DNA of 64,000 nucleotides from the NCBI GenBank assembly GCA_031255495.1, contig JAIRSK010000020.1:13919-77918 (forward strand), given 5' to 3'. Positions 41,903-51,207 of the stretch are shown in pieces. This stretch comes from Endomicrobiellum devescovinae (GTDB taxonomy: Bacteria > Elusimicrobiota > Endomicrobiia > Endomicrobiales > Endomicrobiaceae). The notes beneath the pieces are model-generated. The model made no database searches and had not been told where the DNA came from. It saw only the letters and a list, made by a program, of their open reading frames with translations. The stretch's first letter is position 1. Every line of letters starts with the position of its first letter. The position numbers were made by a program, and so were the translations under genes.

Positions 41903-43159
41903 TTACGACGACAAATCAAGAGCTGGCAATGCCCCTCCAAATTCACTCGTTAAATGAGCTAATTCTACAAGACCCATATCTATCCAAATTTTTACATCTT
42001 CTGCAGTAGGTTCTTCATTTTCAGCAAGTTGTAATACTAATTCTTTTCTTTCATTTTTAAATATTGTTACTTGCCCCTTTCTTACATCCCATATTCCAAC
42101 TAATTGCCCTTTGTAATATAAATTTTTGCTTATTAACTCGTTATCATACGTAGTATATAATGTTTTTCCATCAATATCATACCATGTGGTTTCGTGGTTT
42201 GTTCTGTTAAATGTATATATAAGTTTTGAGCCGTTCCACATATAATCTGTAATTATTGCGCCTGAAGCATTTTTAGTGTACTGTTGTTTACCGTTTTTGT
42301 AGAAAGTAGTTTCTCTAGTTGATGGATCGTATGAACTTAAAAGTACATAGTTGCCATTTTGATCATATTCATAGCTATATCTAGCAATAACTAGACCTTC
42401 TTTATTTTCGGTGTATGTTACGTTTTGTTTGTCATCGTAATGAGTTTTGTTACCGTACATGTCAGTTTTTAACGCAAGCCTATTGTTGGCGTCGTATTGA
42501 TATACCGCCGTACGGTTGCCTTCAAAATCTTCATCGTACTTAGCAAGCCCATGTTCAAAGACAGTTCTGCCTTTGGTCATCTCATCTGTTACATAAGACA
42601 GATTTTTCCCATAAGTATCGTACGTATAAGACTTTGTAAGATTTTTATCTTTATCATATTCTTTTACAATATTTCCGCCAAACCCAGTTTCTTTATACGA
42701 TATTGTTTCTCCAAACTCGTTCTTAACAACTTTCATATTTGTTCCAGCAATATTCTCTTCAGTACTTACAATATTTCCTTGCGCGTCAACAGTTTTTGAC
42801 ATATTTGCAAGATTAAACGTAACATGCCCGTCTTTTGATATGCTTACAGACATTTGTCCACTAGGAGTATAATATTGTCTATTTCCTGAAGAATCCGTCG
42901 CAGTAACAGGTCTGTTTGGGAGTACTTCAAACATTTGATTTGGTTTTGCAAAATCTCTTAAATCTTCAACTGTTCTACCTTCGGGTCCTATATTGTAGGG
43001 ATTGTGCTGCTGCACAGGCAGCTGAGCGTTTGCAACAGAAACTGCAGAAATTGTTGCCAATAGCAATAGTCCAAAGACGCAAAAATACAAACGCCTTACC
43101 AAAATGTATCTCTTAAATATAGTATCAAAAAAGAGGAGTTCTAATGCTGTCTTCTTCAT
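41903..43159 (-). CDS. Secreted YD-repeat-like protein
   Basis: The 418-residue protein has an N-terminal hydrophobic segment (about 22-45, ending VSVANAQ) acting as signal peptide or anchor. Residues about 100-340 carry degenerate YD/RHS-like repeats (YDANNRLALKTDMYGNKTHYDD, quoted in part; KDKNLTKSYTYDTYGK; YEYDQNGNYVLL). YD repeats form beta-rich shells or filaments in RHS and teneurin proteins. There is no toxin tip, polymorphic C terminus or immunity gene, so a structural or surface role is more likely. It is a relative in style of the 834-residue protein encoded two genes upstream. The function is unknown. Confidence 0.7.
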   Translation of the reverse strand: MKKTALELLFFDTIFKRYILVRRLYFCVFGLLLLATISAVSVANAQLPVQQHNPYNIGPEGRTVEDLRDFAKPNQMFEVLPNRPVTATDSSGNRQYYTPSGQMSVSISKDGHVTFNLANMSKTVDAQGNIVSTEENIAGTNMKVVKNEFGETISYKETGFGGNIVKEYDKDKNLTKSYTYDTYGKNLSYVTDEMTKGRTVFEHGLAKYDEDFEGNRTAVYQYDANNRLALKTDMYGNKTHYDDKQNVTYTENKEGLVIARYSYEYDQNGNYVLLSSYDPSTRETTFYKNGKQQYTKNASGAIITDYMWNGSKLIYTFNRTNHETTWYDIDGKTLYTTYDNELISKNLYYKGQLVGIWDVRKGQVTIFKNERKELVLQLAENEEPTAEDVKIWIDMGLVELAHLTSEFGGALPALDLSS

Positions 43160-43242
43160 AAAGAACCTCTTTTATCCCAAATAGGGAGTTCATTCTAAAT
43201 AAAGTAGCAAATAAATCCATACTATTCCCGTCTTTATTTGCG

Positions 43243-43632
43243 CTATTTTGTTAATTCAAAATTTACTACGCCTATGCGCATTCTTACAGGGTTACCTTCA
43301 ATTTTTGCGTTATCTGTACCTTTAGCTACATCGTCGTTAACAATAATATTTCCAAATACTGTAACTTTTTTATCCTTATTTTTTACCAAGTCAGTAAGTT
43401 TATCGCCAAGTAAAATATAATACAGATTATTGTCGCCTTTTAAATAAAGAGTATTATCTTTTGTTTGTTTTATTGTTCCTGTTACTTTTATCATAAAATC
43501 AACACTGGAAGGTTTTTGCCATTCTTTGTGGCGCTTGCCTATCAACGCGGGAACAGTTGCTATCAAAACAACTACAGCAGCTATAGCACCGAAAACTATC
43601 AACTTTTTGCCTTTGTTCTTTTTAGGCTCCAT
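43243..43632 (-). CDS. Small membrane-anchored protein of unknown function
   Basis: The ATG at 43632 (MEPKKNKGKK) has GGAGG 7 nt upstream. A longer ORF from 43734 would overlap the upstream gene and lacks support. The 129-residue product has a basic N terminus, one transmembrane helix (about 13-30) and a beta-rich extracytoplasmic part with KVTGTIKQTKDNTLYLKGD and KKVTVFGNIIV. This could be a small OB-like barrel as seen in several periplasmic binding modules. It lies between the two YD-repeat genes and may be co-expressed with them. Confidence 0.6.
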   Translation of the reverse strand: MEPKKNKGKKLIVFGAIAAVVVLIATVPALIGKRHKEWQKPSSVDFMIKVTGTIKQTKDNTLYLKGDNNLYYILLGDKLTDLVKNKDKKVTVFGNIIVNDDVAKGTDNAKIEGNPVRMRIGVVNFELTK

Positions 43633-43679
43633 TATATGCCTCCGTTTGCTTATTATTTTATCTATTTTTTCATGTTTTT

Positions 43680-46184
43680 CTATCTGTTGCCACCGCCAGC
43701 CAATCGAGCTAAAGCTGCCCAACCGTCTTTCCAATCTTTCAAGTAACCGCTGAAATCAACAGCCCCAGCAGCTTGGAATATACCTTGATTTGTTTTTGTA
43801 TTTTTATATACCCATGAACCTTCTTCCTTGCTAAGCCTATCAATTTCATCAATCATACCACCGACTTGATTGCCAATTGCATATCCTTTGTTGCCTGTTG
43901 AATCAAGTCCAAAACCAACACCTGCACCGTTAGTAGTATTATAAACCTGCATTGTCATTTTTCCGTCAATATCGTTTGTAACTACGCCAACAACCATTAC
44001 TTGGGCGCCTGTACCTACAGCACCTTTAAAGGCGTCAAACATAGTCATATCTTCAACTGCTACAAATATCTGTTCTCCATCTTTGGGATTTACGACATCT
44101 TTAAACCCAGCACCGTCAAACATATTTATTGACTGTGGGTTTAGCTGTATATATACTTGCTGACCGTTAGCTATCATTTGTCTAGCAGCATCTTCGTTTA
44201 AAATGTTGCCGTCAGCATCAACAAAAGCTTGAGCTTGACCAACAACCGCAGGATCGTAATAATAAGTTTCTCTTGTTCCTTCAACTTCTCGTTTTACTTC
44301 TCCTGTTTTTTCAGAGCTTACAGTTCTAAGGTTAGAAGCAGTCTTACGAACTCCAGGCGTGGTAGGATCGTCATATTCAAAAGAAAACTTCAAGGTTTTG
44401 TCTAAATACTCTTCAAAATATCCGTACGTTACCTCATCTACCATATATTGTCCCTTGTTGTCTCCTTCTCCATGGAACTGCAAATCTCCAGGAGCTGTAC
44501 CGCTTGGTATGCCACTACTTAAATCCACATTGTGTCCATCCTTGTCATAGTCTGCCACATGTTCTCTGCCTGCCACTTTACCTTCAGCCCGACGATCTTG
44601 CAATTCAGTTTCTCTTCTGGTTGGATCTTCTACCTCATGAGTACTTTGCCCTGATTCAATCTTAACTTGAAATGGTCTTTTTTGTTTTGAAAGAACATCA
44701 TACATTTCTTTCACGATTTTATAGGCTTGTGCTGCATCAGAAGCATCCTTACCTTTTTGTTTGTACTCCTCACTTTTTTGTTTGTACTCCGCAATTATTG
44801 CATCAATAGCCGCTTGGGGGGTTGTACCTTCGCCCAAAGCAGCCATCTTTGCTTCTACTTCAGATTGTTGTTGTTCATCTAAAAAAAACGTCATATATAC
44901 ATATGGATTGCTTAAGTCCTGAGCGGTAAGATTAATTTGGGTTATGCCATTGTTATAAAGATATTTCAAAAGATTATCAGCTGCATCGTGAGAATTTAAA
45001 TTCTTTATCATGTTGTAAGCAGTATCAAGCTGTTTAAATAATGTTTCAGGATCTTGTGTTGTTCCAACCCCTAAAACTGCACCTTTTGGAGAATACACAT
45101 ATACGCTTTCCTGTACTCCTGTACTATTATTGAAATTTATAATAGTCCTTAAAGTACCTCCTGCATAATATGTATATCTGGCTGTGACAGTCTTATGACC
45201 TGTGTCAGGATTAATATGAACAGTCTCTATAGGCTTGCCATAACCATAGTACGTAACATTATTTTTTTCTAAATCTCTTTCAGCTATTTTTGACCCATTT
45301 TTATCATATTCATACACAGTTGTTTGAACCTGCTTGTCATAATCTAAGTGATAGTCTTTAGGAAAACTTTTAAATTGAGAACCGCCTTTAGTATCATCAA
45401 TTACATCGCATCTGAAACTAGAGGTTTCCATACCGCGATCATTATAATATGTTACAGTCGCAATCCATTTTTCAGGTGTTTTTTCAGTAGCGGCAGAATA
45501 GGAATAAACTATACTTTGTTGCAAAGCACCTGTCGTTTTATCATAAATCCATTCTGCTGATAAATCTCCGTTGGAATCAAATGTACTTTGAGGCTTTCCA
45601 TCATAATTTAAAGTACATCTTAGATTTCCTGTGGCATCGGGCGCAAAACTAAAAGAAGAGTTAAGTCCTTTCTCTTGTAAAAAACTAATAATACTTTCTC
45701 CCATTTTATCGCCGATAGCATGCGCACCACCAATTACCTCATCAAAACCCAATTTTGCCAAATAACCTCCTAACCATTGCGCTGCACCATCTTTTTTTAC
45801 TGCGTCCCAATCCACATCAGTATATCTCAATTGCATATTAGTTATTTCAAACTTTCCGCTGCCTGCTTCGGTTTCAGATAATGTCGCTCTATAACCGCCG
45901 GCATCATACAAAGCAATGCTGCCGTCTCGTTCTTGTATTGCAACTAATTGCCCTACTCTGTAGTGCATAACAGATGTAATTTTGCCAATTAATAAATTCT
46001 TATCCATTTCATCAATTGACAAAACATTAAGCGCCGTCTTATCAGAGTTTAAGTTATTGTTATTTAGAACTTCCTGTCGGAATTTACTGGCATCGGAATA
46101 AGCATCTCCTGCAGATAAAGCATTTCCAGAATATCCGCATGCCAACATAAAAGCTAAAGCAATACTAACAAGTTTTTTTCTCAC
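43680..46184 (-). CDS. Large secreted protein with YD-repeat-like region
   Basis: The 834-residue protein starts at GTG 46184 with GGAGG upstream. A signal peptide (about 1-25, ending NALSA) is followed by YD-like strand repeats at about 200-370 (YEYDKNGSKIAERDL, TYYGYGKPIETVHIN, ARYTYYAGGTLRTI). A helical, charged middle (about 380-520) includes a short tandem EYKQKSEEYKQKG. The rest is strand-rich, with YMVDEVTYGYFEEYL and YFEEYLDKTLKF. No enzymatic motif was seen. It sits downstream of the FlgD-like and PorV-like genes on the same strand, which suggests an exported surface partner of that system. Confidence 0.68.
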   Translation of the reverse strand: MRKKLVSIALAFMLACGYSGNALSAGDAYSDASKFRQEVLNNNNLNSDKTALNVLSIDEMDKNLLIGKITSVMHYRVGQLVAIQERDGSIALYDAGGYRATLSETEAGSGKFEITNMQLRYTDVDWDAVKKDGAAQWLGGYLAKLGFDEVIGGAHAIGDKMGESIISFLQEKGLNSSFSFAPDATGNLRCTLNYDGKPQSTFDSNGDLSAEWIYDKTTGALQQSIVYSYSAATEKTPEKWIATVTYYNDRGMETSSFRCDVIDDTKGGSQFKSFPKDYHLDYDKQVQTTVYEYDKNGSKIAERDLEKNNVTYYGYGKPIETVHINPDTGHKTVTARYTYYAGGTLRTIINFNNSTGVQESVYVYSPKGAVLGVGTTQDPETLFKQLDTAYNMIKNLNSHDAADNLLKYLYNNGITQINLTAQDLSNPYVYMTFFLDEQQQSEVEAKMAALGEGTTPQAAIDAIIAEYKQKSEEYKQKGKDASDAAQAYKIVKEMYDVLSKQKRPFQVKIESGQSTHEVEDPTRRETELQDRRAEGKVAGREHVADYDKDGHNVDLSSGIPSGTAPGDLQFHGEGDNKGQYMVDEVTYGYFEEYLDKTLKFSFEYDDPTTPGVRKTASNLRTVSSEKTGEVKREVEGTRETYYYDPAVVGQAQAFVDADGNILNEDAARQMIANGQQVYIQLNPQSINMFDGAGFKDVVNPKDGEQIFVAVEDMTMFDAFKGAVGTGAQVMVVGVVTNDIDGKMTMQVYNTTNGAGVGFGLDSTGNKGYAIGNQVGGMIDEIDRLSKEEGSWVYKNTKTNQGIFQAAGAVDFSGYLKDWKDGWAALARLAGGGNR

Positions 46185-46217
46185 ATCTTCCTCCTTGTTA
46201 TATCAATCTTTAATCCT

Positions 46218-46562
46218 CTATCTTATTATTACAAGCTTTGAGACTTTCCCACTGGCATCTTTTATTTTCCATAAATAAACACCGCTTGCAACATACTCTC
46301 CATTATTATTTTTTCCGTCCCATTTAACGTTTTTATTTCCGCTTTCCCAATACAATTTTCTAACTAATTCTCCCATGGAGTCGTATATGTATATTTCACC
46401 TCCAGAATTATCTAAATCGTCAAAAGTAATACCTTCAGATATTGTACCTTGATTTTTATTTTTGCCCTCAGGTATCCAAGGGTTTGGATATGCCTTTGCT
46501 GCAAAAGATAATTGAACGCAAGTAAGCAAAAAACACAATGAAAACATTATTTTTTTTGTCAT
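46218..46562 (-). CDS. Minimal exported protein with FlgD/type IX-like C-terminal domain
   Basis: The 114-residue protein is a signal peptide (about 1-21) plus one Ig-like domain. It shows the AYPNPWIP opening, GEIYIYDSMGELVRKLYWESGN, VKWDGKNNNGEYVASGVYLWKI and a terminal KVSKLVIIR strand. This is the pattern of FlgD-like and Bacteroidetes type IX sorting domains, normally found at the end of large cargo proteins, here with almost no cargo. Its ATG overlaps the stop of the PorV-TPR gene by 4 nt, so the two are coupled. Confidence 0.8.
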   Translation of the reverse strand: MTKKIMFSLCFLLTCVQLSFAAKAYPNPWIPEGKNKNQGTISEGITFDDLDNSGGEIYIYDSMGELVRKLYWESGNKNVKWDGKNNNGEYVASGVYLWKIKDASGKVSKLVIIR

Positions 46563-48712
46563 TGCATCTTCTCCAAAGCTCTTTTAACTTCCATTTTATC
46601 AGGTCTATAAACTAAAGCCTTCCTCAATAATACAGCCGCATTTGTAAAATCACCCCTGCTATAATAAGACATGCCTTGTTCATAATATTTTTGCGCAATA
46701 TTGTCCGCAGTTTTATTATATTCTGCAACAGCCGACGCATTTGACGGATTATATTCTATTGCAAGTTTATATTCTTTAAAAGCTTCTTCAAATTTATTTT
46801 TGCTAAAAAACTCAAAACCCTTTCTATAATAAATATCAGATAAGTCTTTGCTTATTTTGGACATATACTCGCGCGAACTTTTTGAATAATCAGCAAAATT
46901 ATATTTATCTGCAAGTTCTTTGCTCTTTTTGAAATATACCATCGCTTTGTCAAGATTGTTTTCATCGTAATAATTTAATGCTCGTTCATACATCTTGTCT
47001 AATTTATCTCTTACTTTTCCCTGAGCAATAGTAGCTTTTTTATCGTTTTTATATTGAACTGCATTTTTTACATTCTTTTTTGCCGACGCCAATAAACCTC
47101 TAACATCGGCTCTTGAAGGCGACGCAATGACAATCGCCTCAAAGTATCTTATAGAATCTTCATAGTTGCCTTTGTCAAACAAAGCTCTACCCTTGTTATA
47201 AAGTTCAGAAATTTTATCAGATGCAATTTTTGCAAGCTGATTGTCAACATTTGTCATTTCAGTTTTTGCCGCATCATTTTCATGGTCAATGTCCAAAATA
47301 AATGCAAGAGATTCTTTAGCGTTTACAAGATCTCCATCCTTGTAAAACTTCTTAAATCTCTTCCATAAATATTCTATTCTCTTTCTATTTTTGTCTCTGT
47401 TTCTTTCTTTTAAAACTTCTGAAGTATATGCTTCGGTCTTTTCTATGCCGCTTTTGGCAAGCAAATTTTCAGGATCCATAGACAAAACTTTATTGTAGTA
47501 CCTCCTTGCTTTTACAACATCGCCCAAAGCAAGAGCATTATTGGCTTTAGTCATATACTTACTATTTAAACTTGCATTATAAGCATCAACGTAAGATAAC
47601 TCTTCGTTAATCTTTTTCAAATATTTTTGCGAAGCAGCATGGTCTGGATAAACAGCTAAAATTTCGCCAAATGCTTCTCTCGCTTTTATATAATCTTTCC
47701 TATTATATATATTAACTGCTTTTCTAAAATGTTCTTTAAGATAATAATCATACGCAGTCTTTTCAGAAGCAAAACTCCCTAAAGCACAGCTTAAATTGAC
47801 ACTGTGTGTTCCATCTATATTTTGCCCTGGAGCATAAGAGTAGTCTATAGTTACGCTTTGAATCTCCAAAGCAAATCCCATTCTGAAATCTGTGTCTAAA
47901 GATTTTTCAGCAAGCTTTACACCTGATCTTAAATCTAAGAAGTATATAGGAGAAAAAGAAGCGCCCGCAGAAAAGAAGTTGCCGGAATATATCTGTGAAT
48001 TATAGTCTATTGCAACTTTTAAATTAAAAAAATCCTTTTCGCTATAAGCAGCCCCAACCGACAAAACTTGAGGTAAATCGTAACTTTCTTTTATAAATTT
48101 CATTTTTGAGCCAAAATTTTTATAAGCTACTCCAAGAGATATATTGTCAAAATCGGCAAACCTGAAAATTCCTCCTATGTCAGCAGCAAAAGCTTCCGCA
48201 CTGTAATCAGCAAGATTAGACCTTAAAAGTTTTAAGTTTACACCAAGTCCACCGTACATAAATTCAACTGGCATAGTTTCTTTTAAGTCAATTGAATAAT
48301 TTAAGATCAAGCCTAAATCGTTAGAAGATGCCATATTTACAGAGTTACCGGAATTATCAAGATGGTCTATATTGCCAAACCCGGCGTACATAAATGAAAT
48401 GCCGAAATTTCCAATAGAAGAAGGGAATTGAGCGCCCAAAAAGTTATATTGAATTGTGTTGAATATTAAAGAGTTGTTTATTGAACCTGTTATTCTATAA
48501 GTATCTATTGTTGAAGCTGGATTTAAGATTGATGAAGATGCATTTCCTGAAATCAAGGCAACACCAGCATCACCCATAGCTGAAGTTACAGGATTTGGGT
48601 TATACGAAAACATCCTTCCTCCTGTTACGCCCACAGCGGCGAAAACCGAAGAGTCAGATCCTAACAATACAATCAAAGCCGCAGCTAAAGAAACTAATCT
48701 TTTTTCTAACAT
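46559..48712 (-). CDS. PorV/PorQ-like outer-membrane barrel fused to TPR domain
   Basis: The 717-residue protein starts at ATG 48712 (MLEKRLVSLAAAL), with a signal peptide to about residue 25. Residues about 28-320 are a FadL-type PorV/PorQ-like barrel (GGRMFSYNPNPVTSAMGDAGVA; FAADIGGIFRFADF; VAYKNFGSKMKF). Residues about 325-717 hold about eight TPR units (AVNIYNRKDYIKAREAFGEI; YEDSIRYFEAIVIASPSRAD; YYSRGDFTNAAVLLRKALVY, each partial). PorV-type proteins in Bacteroidetes shuttle type IX cargo to the surface attachment machinery. A TPR tail suggests a periplasmic docking arm. It is coupled to the FlgD-like gene. Confidence 0.8.
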   Translation of the reverse strand: MLEKRLVSLAAALIVLLGSDSSVFAAVGVTGGRMFSYNPNPVTSAMGDAGVALISGNASSSILNPASTIDTYRITGSINNSLIFNTIQYNFLGAQFPSSIGNFGISFMYAGFGNIDHLDNSGNSVNMASSNDLGLILNYSIDLKETMPVEFMYGGLGVNLKLLRSNLADYSAEAFAADIGGIFRFADFDNISLGVAYKNFGSKMKFIKESYDLPQVLSVGAAYSEKDFFNLKVAIDYNSQIYSGNFFSAGASFSPIYFLDLRSGVKLAEKSLDTDFRMGFALEIQSVTIDYSYAPGQNIDGTHSVNLSCALGSFASEKTAYDYYLKEHFRKAVNIYNRKDYIKAREAFGEILAVYPDHAASQKYLKKINEELSYVDAYNASLNSKYMTKANNALALGDVVKARRYYNKVLSMDPENLLAKSGIEKTEAYTSEVLKERNRDKNRKRIEYLWKRFKKFYKDGDLVNAKESLAFILDIDHENDAAKTEMTNVDNQLAKIASDKISELYNKGRALFDKGNYEDSIRYFEAIVIASPSRADVRGLLASAKKNVKNAVQYKNDKKATIAQGKVRDKLDKMYERALNYYDENNLDKAMVYFKKSKELADKYNFADYSKSSREYMSKISKDLSDIYYRKGFEFFSKNKFEEAFKEYKLAIEYNPSNASAVAEYNKTADNIAQKYYEQGMSYYSRGDFTNAAVLLRKALVYRPDKMEVKRALEKMQ

Positions 48713-48782
48713 TTCTGCCCTTGTTAAAAATAACAACAGACTTCTGTAAAGTTAGAACTGCTTCTGGGTTTTGTGTACGCTT

Positions 48783-49475
48783 TTATTTCTTATCTGGATC
48801 AAATCTAAAACCAACTCCAAAAATGGTTTTAATATGTTTTCTTCCCCAAGGTTTTAAAGAGTTTCTTAAATTCTTTATATGGGTATCAATGGTTCTGGTA
48901 GTAACCGATATGTTATACTCAAAAACGTTTTCCAAAATAAATCCTCTGTTTAGAACAACTCTAGGTTTTTGTAAAAATAAGTAAAGCAAATCAAATTCTT
49001 TTGGTCTTAATTGAACTTCTTTTCCATTAAGAAAAACAGTTCTTGATTCCAAAGATAATGAAAGATTGTCTATTTCAAAATTATTGACTTTATCTTTACG
49101 TTTGGAACGCCTGAGCAAAGCCTTAACTCTAGCAACTAGTTCTCTATTGCTGAAAGGTTTCGTTAAATAATCGTCAGCGCCAGAATCAAGACCTGTAACT
49201 TTATTAGTTTCAGTAGATTCCACTGTAAGCATTATTATAAGAATATTTTTTAAAGCAGGAGTTTGCCTTATTGTTCTGCAAAATTCTATTCCGCCTATCG
49301 TAGGCATATTAATATCTACAATTGCAAGATCTGGCTTAGATTTTAACATCCTCTCATATCCTTCATCAGTATCTTTACATGTGATAACCATAAAACCTTC
49401 GCCTTCAAGAAGGTTTTTCACCAAACTTCTTAAACTTTCTTCATCGTCAACCACAATAACTTTTGTTTCTACCAT
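48783..49475 (-). CDS. OmpR/PhoB-family response regulator
   Basis: The 230-residue protein has a receiver domain (1-120) with acidic pair D10-D11, phosphoacceptor D54 in AIVDINMPT and Lys in YLTKPFS, followed by a winged-helix DNA-binding domain (about 130-228) with RPKEFDLLYLFLQKP and TRTIDTHIKNLRNSL. It is a transcription factor partnered with the histidine kinase upstream, 14 nt away. The downstream PorV-TPR/YD genes start 70 nt after its stop and are plausible targets, but no binding repeats were identified. Confidence 0.93.
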   Translation of the reverse strand: MVETKVIVVDDEESLRSLVKNLLEGEGFMVITCKDTDEGYERMLKSKPDLAIVDINMPTIGGIEFCRTIRQTPALKNILIIMLTVESTETNKVTGLDSGADDYLTKPFSNRELVARVKALLRRSKRKDKVNNFEIDNLSLSLESRTVFLNGKEVQLRPKEFDLLYLFLQKPRVVLNRGFILENVFEYNISVTTRTIDTHIKNLRNSLKPWGRKHIKTIFGVGFRFDPDKK

Positions 49476-49489
49476 AAAAAATCCTTTTG

Positions 49490-50707
49490 CTAAATAAAAA
49501 CTGGCAAAATAAATTTAATTGTTGTGCCTTCACCGACTTTGCTTTCCGCCCAAATAGTACCCTTATACAAAGATATTATCTCGCTTGTCAGAGAAAGCCC
49601 CAAACCACTTCCTTTTAATTTTTCAAATTTATTTCTTTTTATTTGATAAAACTTTTCAAAAATCTTCTTTAACAACTCTTTAGGGATCCCTATTCCAGTA
49701 TCGGAAATCCAAACTTCAACAAACTTATCGCCATAATCCTGAGATAACATAGCTTTTACAGAAATTGCATCTCCTTCCTTGGTAAACTTAAAAGCATTGT
49801 TTAAAATACCAGACACTGCAAGACCAAGCAAGCCAGCATCACCCAACACCGGAGGAAGCCCATCAAGTATATCAATTATAAATTTTTTCTTTTCTAAACT
49901 CGCAACAGATTTAAAATTGCGACTCTCTTGTTCAACAACTTCGTCTATATAAGCTGAAGTTCCTTTCGCTTTAACTTTTCCAGCTCTAAATTCTTCTGAA
50001 CTTAAAACATTGTTTATAAAACACTTAAGCCTACCTGTAGAATCTTTTATTGTATTCAATCCTTCAAGCATATCCTGAGAACCGCTCTTTTTAGCTTTCT
50101 CCATCATTAAATCTGAGTAACCTTCTATAGCAGCCAAAGGACTTTTAAACTCATGTGAAACACTTACAAGAAAATCATCTTTGAAACGTTTCTCGGACTC
50201 TTCAAAACTTTTAGTAAAACGTTTAGAAACCAAAAATACTATCAAAATACTCAATAAATAGATAAAAAGAATTTTATTTAAAATAATATAAAACAACCTT
50301 CTTGCTTGAGCATCATAATAAGATCTGTAAAACCCTACCAATAAAGTTCCTGCAATTTTTCCGTCTATAGTTGTTACAGGGTGCGAATATTTATATATAC
50401 TCTCTTCTTCTAAAACGCTTTCTTCACCTAAAGAAAAAACTTCGCCTGACGAAGAAAGAAAAGATACATAAGCAACACCTGAATCAAAAACATCAAATAT
50501 TGAATTAAAAAATGATTTCTCTTTTTCTAACTTTGTCAAACTTCCATAAGAACTGACAAATGATTTTAAAAATTTTTTACTTTCTGCTTGAACAGCAATA
50601 TTGAAAAGAAAAGTTCTACAGCTAAAAAAAATAGCTAAGTTAGTGAAAAACACAAAAATAAATAACAAAAAAAGAGAAAATAAAATAAATTTAATTTTCA
50701 AATTCAT
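49490..50707 (-). CDS. Membrane sensor histidine kinase
   Basis: The 405 residues show TM1 at about 5-28, an extracytoplasmic sensor of about 100 residues (29-135) and TM2 at about 138-160. There is no evident HAMP. HisKA has phospho-His H185 in VSVSHEFKSPL. The HATPase domain has its N box in LNNAFKFTKEG, G1 DTGIGIP and G2 KGSGLGLSL. The signal is unknown; the sensor shows no PAS or Cache hallmark by eye. It forms a pair with the response regulator. A strong terminator separates it from the upstream small membrane protein gene. Confidence 0.92.
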   Translation of the reverse strand: MNLKIKFILFSLFLLFIFVFFTNLAIFFSCRTFLFNIAVQAESKKFLKSFVSSYGSLTKLEKEKSFFNSIFDVFDSGVAYVSFLSSSGEVFSLGEESVLEEESIYKYSHPVTTIDGKIAGTLLVGFYRSYYDAQARRLFYIILNKILFIYLLSILIVFLVSKRFTKSFEESEKRFKDDFLVSVSHEFKSPLAAIEGYSDLMMEKAKKSGSQDMLEGLNTIKDSTGRLKCFINNVLSSEEFRAGKVKAKGTSAYIDEVVEQESRNFKSVASLEKKKFIIDILDGLPPVLGDAGLLGLAVSGILNNAFKFTKEGDAISVKAMLSQDYGDKFVEVWISDTGIGIPKELLKKIFEKFYQIKRNKFEKLKGSGLGLSLTSEIISLYKGTIWAESKVGEGTTIKFILPVFI

Positions 50708-50723
50708 TTTATAAAACTTAAAA

Positions 50724-50769
50724 TTCAGGCTACTCCGACAACAAATTTATCCTGATGGAGCAGCCTGAA
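50724..50769 (-). terminator. Terminator of the DUF3566-like gene
   Basis: An 11-bp stem CAGGCTGCTCC/GGAGTAGCCTG (one G-U pair) is flanked by TT/AA pairs. On the minus strand it is followed by AATTTTAAGTTTT. It lies just after the stop codon at 50777 and before the kinase gene. Confidence 0.7.
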
Positions 50770-50776
50770 AATTCCA

Positions 50777-51067
50777 TTATTTATCTTTAGGCTCAAGAGA
50801 TATAACAACACTACTGTTCAATTTTGAAGCTACAAAATTATAAAGCCATGCTACAACAAGTGCTCCTATTGCCATTATAACTGTGTAAAGCACTACAAAT
50901 ATAACCCAAGACAACAACTTTGCGCCAAAACCAAGCCCTGCAGCCAAATCGGTTGGGAAAAAGAAGAACGTAACCAAACCTATAAGAGCTCCTAAAATTG
51001 CAAAAACAACAGGTAATACTTTAAGGACTGAAACTACTTGGACTTTTTTCACATCGTAAAGGGACAT
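50777..51067 (-). CDS. Small two-helix membrane protein (DUF3566-like)
   Basis: The ATG at 51067 is chosen (GGAGG 6 nt upstream; a TTG two codons earlier is the alternative), giving 96 residues. Two transmembrane helices (about 15-37 and 50-80) flank a Phe-rich loop. The N-terminal KKVQVVSVLKV and a C-terminal VASKLNSSVVISLE resemble the DUF3566 transmembrane family. The function of that family is not established. It is monocistronic, with its own promoter and terminator. Confidence 0.7.
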   Translation of the reverse strand: MSLYDVKKVQVVSVLKVLPVVFAILGALIGLVTFFFFPTDLAAGLGFGAKLLSWVIFVVLYTVIMAIGALVVAWLYNFVASKLNSSVVISLEPKDK

Positions 51068-51118
51068 TTGCAACCTCCTTTATTTTGTCTTCCAACCAAG
51101 CGATTGCTTTACGATAAA

Positions 51119-51147
51119 ATAGTAACAGAATATTTTTTCAAAGTCAA
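51119..51147 (-). promoter_or_regulatory. Promoter of the DUF3566-like gene
   Basis: On the minus strand: -35 TTGACT (51147-51142), 17-nt spacer and -10 TACTAT (51124-51119). The predicted transcript starts near 51112, about 45 nt before the ATG. Confidence 0.65.
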
Positions 51148-51207
51148 ATTTAAAAGATATTTCTTACATTCTTGTCACAATCACAAAGCTGAAGATAAAA
51201 ACTAAAA

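Noticed and set aside
43633..43734. Longer N terminus for the small anchored protein
   Set aside because: The added 34 residues overlap the neighbouring gene and lack a ribosome site, whereas ATG 43632 has GGAGG.
41903..46184. RHS-type toxin/immunity system
   Set aside because: There is no variable C-terminal toxin domain, no core-end motif and no candidate immunity gene.
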